Below, piece by piece: positions 52,536-58,117 of a stretch of 58,117 nt of DNA (the first letter of the stretch is position 1; the number at the start of each line of letters is the position of its first letter). Below the pieces are notes generated by a model. The model saw only the letters and a program-made list of their open reading frames with translations, did not search any database and was not told the origin of the DNA. The position numbers were made by a program, and so were the translations under genes. This stretch comes from an uncultured Bacteroidales bacterium (GTDB lineage Bacteria > Bacteroidota > Bacteroidia > Bacteroidales > Bacteroidaceae), in assembly GCA_902773055.1 (NCBI GenBank), contig CACYCZ010000003.1, forward strand, positions 1 through 58,117, written 5' to 3'.

Positions 52536-54749
52536 TCATTCAATCAATTCAAAATCCAGTTGGCGCCTTTCAAGATTGGTAGATACGACGCGGATAGTTA
52601 CCGGGTCGCCGATAGAATAGACACGGTGACGGCGGCGCCCTCGCAGGCAATAGTTGCGTTCATCAAATTCATAATAGTCATCAGAGAGGCTGTGGATGGG
52701 CACCATGCCCTCGCAGAAATTTTCATCAAGTTCTACATACAGGCCAAATTCCGTAATGCCGGAAACCTTTCCGCAGAAATGTTCTCCTATATGGTCTCCC
52801 ATAAATTCAATTTGCTTGTATTTAATGCTGGCGCGTTCAGCCGTGGCTGCCAGCAGTTCCATTTGGCTGCAGTATTCACATTGGTCTTCCAACTGTTTCT
52901 GGTTGACAGCGCGGCCTCCGTGGTCATAACGGTCAAGTAATCGGTGAACCAAATCATCGGGATAACGTCTGATGGGAGACGTAAAATGGGTATAATAACG
53001 GAACATCAAGCCATAGTGGCCTATATTAGAGGTGCTGTAGCGCGCCTTTTGCATGGAGCGCAGAGCAACATCTTCAACAACGGCTTTCTCTTTCTTATCC
53101 TGAACGTCAGAAAGCAATTTGTTGAAACTCTTTGTAATGTCATCCTTAGAGCCGGTGGTGCGCAGGTTGTAACCGAATTTGGCAACAAAAGCCTTGAGTT
53201 TTTCCATCTTTTCCAAATCAGGTACATCATGGATGCGGTAAACGAAAGGTTTTACTTTTGTTCCTTTGGGAACGGCGCCTATTTTTTGTGCAACGTAGCG
53301 ATTGGCAAGTAGCATAAACTCTTCAACCAATTTGTTGGCATCTTTGGCTATTTTAATATAAGTTCCTGTGGGATGTCCTTTTTCATCAAGCTTAAAGCGT
53401 ACTTCAGGGCGGTCAAACGAGATGGCACCGGTTGAAAAACGTTTTTTGCGGAGGTTTTTAGCCAGTCTGTTGAGGGTAATAAGTTCTTCGGCGTATTCAC
53501 CGATGTATTCTCCTGTCTTATGTCTGACTGGCTGTGGATGTTCGCCAGGTGTACGGAGGTCTTCTTCGGATGCTTCTCCGTTCTGCTCCAAGATGGTCTG
53601 CACTTCTTCGTAGGTAAAGCGCCGGTTGCTGTGGGTTACGGTGCGTCCTTCACGCCATGTTTTTATATCGGCCTTGTTATCCATTTCAAAGACAACGCTG
53701 AAAGTCAGTTTATCCTCATTGGGGCGCAGTGAGCAGAGATAGTTGCATAACCTTTCGGGAAGCATGGGTATGGTGCGGTCAACCAGATAGACACTGGTGC
53801 TACGCTTTTTGGCTTCTTTATCAATGAGGCTTCCTTCTTTTACATAATGGGTAACGTCTGCAATATGTACACCTACCTCCCAGTTTCCGTTTTCGAGTTT
53901 TCTAAGCGACAGGGCATCGTCAAAATCCTTGGCGTCATAAGGGTCGATAGTAAAAGTTGTTACTTCGCGCATATCCTCGCGACGGGCTATTTCGTCGGGT
54001 GTAATATCATCGGGAATCTTTTCTGCCTCTTTCTCTGCTGCTTTGGGATATGTGTATGGCAGGCCGTATTCTGCCAGTATGGCGTGCATCTCTGTGTTGT
54101 TGTCACCTGCCATGCCAAGGACATCTATGACCTCGCCTTCAGGGTTTTTTGTATCTTCTGGCCAGTCGGTAATTCTGACAACAGCTTTTTCTCCGTTTTT
54201 CGCTCCTTTTAGTTTACGTTTTGGAATAAATATATCTGATGTCAGGGTCCTGTCGTTTGTTAATAGGAAGGCAAAGTCGCGCATGACTTTCAGGGTGCCG
54301 ACAAAGGTCTTGTCAGCGCGTTCAATAATCTCAATGACTTCGGCTTCCCGGGTGTGGTTGCGTCGGCGGGCCAGCAGGGTGGCTTTGACCCTGTCGCCGT
54401 CAAGGGCATGGTGTGAATTGCGTTCTGCCACCAGAATGGCCTTTTCCTCTCCGTCGGGCAAAAAAGAGTTTCGTCCGTTGCTTTTACGGTTGAAGATGCC
54501 TGTCATAAGCTGGTTACGGGTAGTGAGGCTGTATTTGCGCTTGGTGTTGATGGTGATAAAGTCATCAGCAACAAGATCGTCCAGAATGTCTGCGCAGAGC
54601 AACTTTAGTGGATGGGTTTTCAGTTTGAAGATCTTGTAAAGGTCTGTCAGCCCGTATTCTGTTTCAGGATTATTCTGAAACAGGTCCACGAGTAATTGTG
54701 TGAGAAGCCGTTTGTTCTTGCGGCTTGTTTCTGTGTGATGCGCATTCAT
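52536..54749 (-). CDS. rnr: ribonuclease R
   Basis: 3'-5' exoribonuclease of the RNase II/R family that degrades structured RNA. The 737-residue protein has an N-terminal helix-turn-helix and cold-shock domains, the RNB catalytic domain with TIDPYDAKDFDDALSL (metal-binding aspartates) and DRTIPMLPERLCN, and a C-terminal S1 domain (GKVSGITEFGLYVELDE). Last gene of the metG-rbfA-permease-rnr series, 21 bp after the permease. Confidence 0.96.
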   Translation of the reverse strand: MNAHHTETSRKNKRLLTQLLVDLFQNNPETEYGLTDLYKIFKLKTHPLKLLCADILDDLVADDFITINTKRKYSLTTRNQLMTGIFNRKSNGRNSFLPDGEEKAILVAERNSHHALDGDRVKATLLARRRNHTREAEVIEIIERADKTFVGTLKVMRDFAFLLTNDRTLTSDIFIPKRKLKGAKNGEKAVVRITDWPEDTKNPEGEVIDVLGMAGDNNTEMHAILAEYGLPYTYPKAAEKEAEKIPDDITPDEIARREDMREVTTFTIDPYDAKDFDDALSLRKLENGNWEVGVHIADVTHYVKEGSLIDKEAKKRSTSVYLVDRTIPMLPERLCNYLCSLRPNEDKLTFSVVFEMDNKADIKTWREGRTVTHSNRRFTYEEVQTILEQNGEASEEDLRTPGEHPQPVRHKTGEYIGEYAEELITLNRLAKNLRKKRFSTGAISFDRPEVRFKLDEKGHPTGTYIKIAKDANKLVEEFMLLANRYVAQKIGAVPKGTKVKPFVYRIHDVPDLEKMEKLKAFVAKFGYNLRTTGSKDDITKSFNKLLSDVQDKKEKAVVEDVALRSMQKARYSTSNIGHYGLMFRYYTHFTSPIRRYPDDLVHRLLDRYDHGGRAVNQKQLEDQCEYCSQMELLAATAERASIKYKQIEFMGDHIGEHFCGKVSGITEFGLYVELDENFCEGMVPIHSLSDDYYEFDERNYCLRGRRRHRVYSIGDPVTIRVVSTNLERRQLDFELIE

Positions 54750-54770
54750 GTTGTTGTTTATGGTGTAATG

Positions 54771-56012
54771 TTAGTCTTTATCTTTTTGCAGGAAAAGTTT
54801 GCTGAGGTATTTTACGGGATACCAAGAGGCTACGAAAGAAACGATGATGACAGTGATGAGGATGACGGCTATGTCCATTAAATGTACGCTTACGGGATAG
54901 GCATCAACAATAAATGTTCCCGACTGTTCTCCCAGGCGCAACAGTCCAAAGTGTATTTGCAGGTAGCAGAGCAGCAGTCCGATGCCCAGTCCGGCGATGG
55001 CGCCGATGATAGAGATAAGTCTTCCTTCGGCGATGAAAATTTTGCAGATGTTTTTGTGTGTGAGTCCCAGGTCGTGGAGGGTCTGTATGTCTGTGCGCTT
55101 GTCTATGATGAGCATAGACAGTGAGGCGATGATGTTAAAACAGGCTATAAACAGGATGAAGGTCAGAAATACGTAGGCCAGGAATTTTTCGACAGCCATG
55201 ATGCGGAACACGTCTTCCTGCTGTTCGTATCGGTCAAGAAGCCTGAATTTGTCGCCGGCTATTTTTGCCAGTTCCCTTTTAGCCTGTTGGATGTCGCTAT
55301 TTGGTTTCATCCTGATGGACAGGGCCGAGAGGCTGTTTTCTTTTTCAAACAGTTGCTGTGCAAAACTGAGAGGGCACAGGACATATTCGGCATCGTACTG
55401 TTTTTGGCTGACGTTAAACACGCTGCCCGACGAATTGAGTTCGTCTTGATTGAAGCATTGTGCAGGGTCCAGCATATTGATTTCTTCTCCTGGCCGTGGC
55501 ACATATATCTGCAGGGGGTCAATAAAGTCTGTCGTCATATTGAGCAACAGGGCGACACGAATGCCGGGAATGGCATAGTTCAGCATGTCGGCATGTAGCA
55601 CAAAGCGTCCGTTTCCGTAGAGTATGCGGTCGATGTCTGTACATTTTCCGTAGTTGTCGTCCACCCCGCGCAGCGTTACCATGGTCTGCCGGCCGTCGTA
55701 TCTTGCCAGGGCTTGGTTTTGCAGGTATCCGCTGACGATGTCGACATCTTTGAAAGCCTTGATTTTCTTTATGGCGGGGTCGTCGGCCTTGAATGTAGCC
55801 CCTTGTCTGGGCACCATTTCCAGTTCAGGGTCAAAGGCTGTGAACAGCGATGCCACCAGGTCATGGAATCCGTTGAATACTGACAGCACGCATACCAATG
55901 CTGTCGTGGCCAGTGCTACGCCCGCTACAGATATGAGCGAGATGATATTGATTGCGCTGTGGCTTTTCTTGGAGAAGAGGTAGCGCCGTGCGAAGAAGAA
56001 GGGCAGGTTCAC
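54771..56012 (-). CDS. LolC/E-type ABC transporter permease
   Basis: A 413-residue FtsX-superfamily permease: one transmembrane helix near 22-45, a large periplasmic domain (about 46-270) and three C-terminal helices (about 275-300, 325-350, 375-398). The N-terminus FFFARRYLFSKKSHSAINII is typical of LolC/LolE-like lipoprotein-release permeases. No ATPase partner (lolD) is adjacent. GTG start. It lies 11 bp after rbfA, an order common in Bacteroidota. Confidence 0.88.
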   Translation of the reverse strand: MNLPFFFARRYLFSKKSHSAINIISLISVAGVALATTALVCVLSVFNGFHDLVASLFTAFDPELEMVPRQGATFKADDPAIKKIKAFKDVDIVSGYLQNQALARYDGRQTMVTLRGVDDNYGKCTDIDRILYGNGRFVLHADMLNYAIPGIRVALLLNMTTDFIDPLQIYVPRPGEEINMLDPAQCFNQDELNSSGSVFNVSQKQYDAEYVLCPLSFAQQLFEKENSLSALSIRMKPNSDIQQAKRELAKIAGDKFRLLDRYEQQEDVFRIMAVEKFLAYVFLTFILFIACFNIIASLSMLIIDKRTDIQTLHDLGLTHKNICKIFIAEGRLISIIGAIAGLGIGLLLCYLQIHFGLLRLGEQSGTFIVDAYPVSVHLMDIAVILITVIIVSFVASWYPVKYLSKLFLQKDKD

Positions 56013-56023
56013 CAGTTTCGGGA

Positions 56024-56359
56024 TTATTTCTTCAGGAGTTCGTCGATGCGTTCCATATAGTTCAGCGTATCATCTTTGAAAATCCTCAGTTCCGGAATGA
56101 TTCGCAGCTGATACCTCAGCCGTTGTCCCAGGGCAAACCGTATGCTCCGCAGGTTGTTGTTGAGGTTAGCCACTGTTTCATCGGCTTTTTCAGAGGGGAA
56201 CACGCTGACATATGCAGTGCAATAGCTCAGGTCGGGCGACACACGGCATTCGCTCACTGAAAGCATCATTCCATGGGTCTTGCGTGTTTCTTCAAGGAAG
56301 ATGTTGCTCAGTTCCTTTTGTATAAGTCTTTCTATCTTACTCTGGCGTGTATGTTCCAT
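56024..56359 (-). CDS. rbfA: ribosome-binding factor A
   Basis: 30S subunit maturation factor of 111 residues with the KH-fold RbfA pattern: IERLIQKELSNIF, CRVSPDLSYCTAYVSVFP and IRFALGQRLRYQLRIIPELRI. Lies 36 bp after metG and 11 bp before the permease gene. Confidence 0.93.
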   Translation of the reverse strand: MEHTRQSKIERLIQKELSNIFLEETRKTHGMMLSVSECRVSPDLSYCTAYVSVFPSEKADETVANLNNNLRSIRFALGQRLRYQLRIIPELRIFKDDTLNYMERIDELLKK

Positions 56360-56395
56360 AATTATGTGTGCAGTGTGTACGTTTTTTCTGTTATC

Positions 56396-58117
56396 CTATT
56401 GTACCTTGCTGCCAGGCTTGACGTTGCGGCTTGTCGTGACGACAGACAGTGCCCCGTCAAAGTCTACGGCAGAGAGAATCATGCCTTGGCTTTCTTCGCC
56501 CATCATTTTGCGCGGGGGGAAATTGGCTACAAACAGCACCTGTCTTCCCACGAGGGTTGAGGGGTCGTCGTAGCTGGCAGCTATGCCGCTCAGGATGGTC
56601 CGTCCTTCGCTGGTCCCGTCGTCTATATGGAACTTGAGGAGTTTCTTGGACTTCTTTACTTTTTCGCAGGCCAGGACTATGCCGACACGTATGTCCAGTT
56701 TTTCAAACAGTTCCGGTTCTATGCAGTCCTTGACGGCTTCGGGCTCATAGTTGGCAGCTTCGTTGGCTTTCTTTATCTTTTCCAGCCGCTCCAGCTGAGC
56801 GTCAATGACGCTGTCCTCGATTTTTTCAAACAGCAGTTCAGGCTCCGACAAGCGGTGTCCCGGTTTGAGGATATCCATGCTGCCGAGGCTCTCCCAGTCA
56901 AAGGTCTCCAGGTTGAGCATCCTGCGCAGCTTCCTGCTGCTGAACGGCAGGAACGGCTCAAACACGATGGCGAGGTTGGCCGTCAGTTGCAGACAGAGGT
57001 AAAGTATTGTCTTGACCCGTTCGGGGTCGGTCTTCCATACTTTCCAGGGCTCACACTCGGTGATATACCTGTTGCCGATGCGGGCGAGGTTCATGGCCTC
57101 CTTCTGGGCTTCGCGGAACTTGAATTGCTCCAGCAACGTCTCCACCCTGGCCTTGATGTCCTTGAATTCGGCTATGGTGTCCTTGTCGGCGTCAGTCAGT
57201 GCGTTTGGTGCCGGCACCGTGTTGTCGCAGTATTTCTTCGTCAACTGCAGGGCCCTATTGACAAAGTTGCCGTATATGGCCACCAGTTCGGAGTTGTTTC
57301 TCTCCTGAAAGTCCTTCCAGGTAAAATTGTTGTCCTTGGTCTCCGGGGCGTTGGCGGTCAGCACATAGCGCAATACGTCCTGCTTGCCCGGCAGGTCTTC
57401 CAGATATTCGTGCAGCCATACCGCCCAGTTGCGCGAAGTCGATATCTTCTCGTTCTCCAGGTTCAAGAACTCGTTCGAGGGTACATTGTCGGGCATGATG
57501 TATTCGCCGTGGGCCTTCATCATGACGGGGAAGATAATGCAGTGGAACACAATGTTGTCCTTGCCGATGAAGTGAACCAGACGAGTTTCCTCGTCCTGCC
57601 ACCACTTCTGCCACGGACCCCACTTCTCAGGCTCCCGCTCACACAGCTCCTTGGTGTTCGATACATAGCCGATGGGGGCATCGAACCACACGTACAGCAC
57701 TTTGCCGTCGGCACCGTCAACAGGAACGGGGATTCCCCAGTCAAGGTCACGGGTCATGGCACGGGGCTGCAAATCCATGTCGAGCCAGCTCTTACATTGT
57801 CCGTACACATTAGGGCGCCATTCCTTGTGTTCCTCCAGAATCCATTGTTTCAGCCACTCCTGATATTCGTTCAGGGGCAGATACCAGTTTTTTGTTTCTT
57901 TCAGTACGGGTGTCGATCCGCTGATGGTCGACTTGGGGTTGATAAGTTCCGTAGGACTGAGGTCACGGCCGCATTTCTCACACTGGTCGCCATAGGCTCC
58001 TTCATTGTGGCAGTGGGGACACTCGCCTGTTACATAACGGTCGGCGAGGAACTGCTTAGCCTCCTCGTCATACAGTTGCGCACTGGTCTCCTCAGTCAGT
58101 TTCCCCTCATCGTAGAG
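56396..58117 (-). CDS. metG: methionyl-tRNA synthetase, 5' end outside window
   Basis: Charges tRNA-Met. About 573 C-terminal residues are present and the frame stays open to the right edge, so the HIGH region and start are missing (roughly 105-110 residues). Visible: zinc knuckle CPHC...[26 protein letters not shown], the KMSKS equivalent KISTSR, the anticodon-binding helical domain, and a C-terminal EMAP/Trbp111-like tRNA-binding domain ([20 protein letters not shown]). First visible gene of the metG-rbfA-permease-rnr series. Confidence 0.95.
   Translation of the reverse strand, partial: LYDEGKLTEETSAQLYDEEAKQFLADRYVTGECPHCHNEGAYGDQCEKCGRDLSPTELINPKSTISGSTPVLKETKNWYLPLNEYQEWLKQWILEEHKEWRPNVYGQCKSWLDMDLQPRAMTRDLDWGIPVPVDGADGKVLYVWFDAPIGYVSNTKELCEREPEKWGPWQKWWQDEETRLVHFIGKDNIVFHCIIFPVMMKAHGEYIMPDNVPSNEFLNLENEKISTSRNWAVWLHEYLEDLPGKQDVLRYVLTANAPETKDNNFTWKDFQERNNSELVAIYGNFVNRALQLTKKYCDNTVPAPNALTDADKDTIAEFKDIKARVETLLEQFKFREAQKEAMNLARIGNRYITECEPWKVWKTDPERVKTILYLCLQLTANLAIVFEPFLPFSSRKLRRMLNLETFDWESLGSMDILKPGHRLSEPELLFEKIEDSVIDAQLERLEKIKKANEAANYEPEAVKDCIEPELFEKLDIRVGIVLACEKVKKSKKLLKFHIDDGTSEGRTILSGIAASYDDPSTLVGRQVLFVANFPPRKMMGEESQGMILSAVDFDGALSVVTTSRNVKPGSKVQ

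Overview
The window comes from a member of the Bacteroidota, order Bacteroidales, most likely a Prevotellaceae- or Bacteroidaceae-like anaerobe. The evidence is the set of phylum-typical families (DUF2795, DUF4271, DUF4254, DUF4294, DUF4491), the acpP-fabF-rnc and hemD-rnpA-yidD gene orders, and many start regions preceded by the phylum's -7 promoter box TAnnTTTG. It is ordinary chromosome: 51 protein genes plus one tRNA-Gln(UUG), metG cut by the right edge, and no phage, insertion sequence, CRISPR array or rRNA seen.

Layout. 1-5.5 kb: small conserved genes, aquaporin aqpZ, a secreted HhH/beta-rich protein and a radical SAM protein. 5.7-19.2 kb: nadA, a SpoU-type methyltransferase, an exported operon (alkaline phosphatase, GH78 rhamnosidase, rmuC), dacB, and nadB followed by a two-domain glycosidase. 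19.2-29 kb, mostly minus strand: tyrS with tRNA-Gln, then metK (behind a SAM-II riboswitch), LOG protein, DUF4271, hemD, rnpA, yidD and tatD. Two plus-strand genes (C1 peptidase and SUMF1 lipoprotein) sit between these blocks. 29.8-32.2 kb: acpP-fabF-rnc. 32.4-42.1 kb: a complete UMP-synthesis operon on the minus strand (pyrC-carA-carB-pyrK-pyrD-pyrF-pyrE-pyrB). 42.4-45.5 kb: three FKBP isomerases for different cell compartments and a DJ-1 protein. 45.6-52.4 kb: a secreted orphan, Lrp regulator, DUF4491, M19 dipeptidase, glutaminyl cyclase-like M28 protein, sufE, pdxB and DUF4254. 52.5-58.1 kb: rnr, a LolC/E-type permease, rbfA and metG.

Most notable. (1) The pyr operon has the gene order and protein types of Firmicutes, not those expected of Bacteroidota, which suggests transfer. 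Its last gene fuses aspartate transcarbamylase to only the zinc domain of PyrI. Its leader carries a perfect terminator just before pyrC, crossed by a possible leader ORF, which resembles UTP-sensing attenuation. (2) Five intergenic spots hold short tandem arrays of imperfect palindromes spaced 21 or 22 bp, about two helical turns; two families each occur twice. (3) metK has a SAM-II riboswitch that begins at its predicted transcription start. (4) Several proteins carry catalytically degenerate domains next to, or in place of, active ones: the two-domain glycosidase, the M19 dipeptidase and the methyltransferase-like protein.
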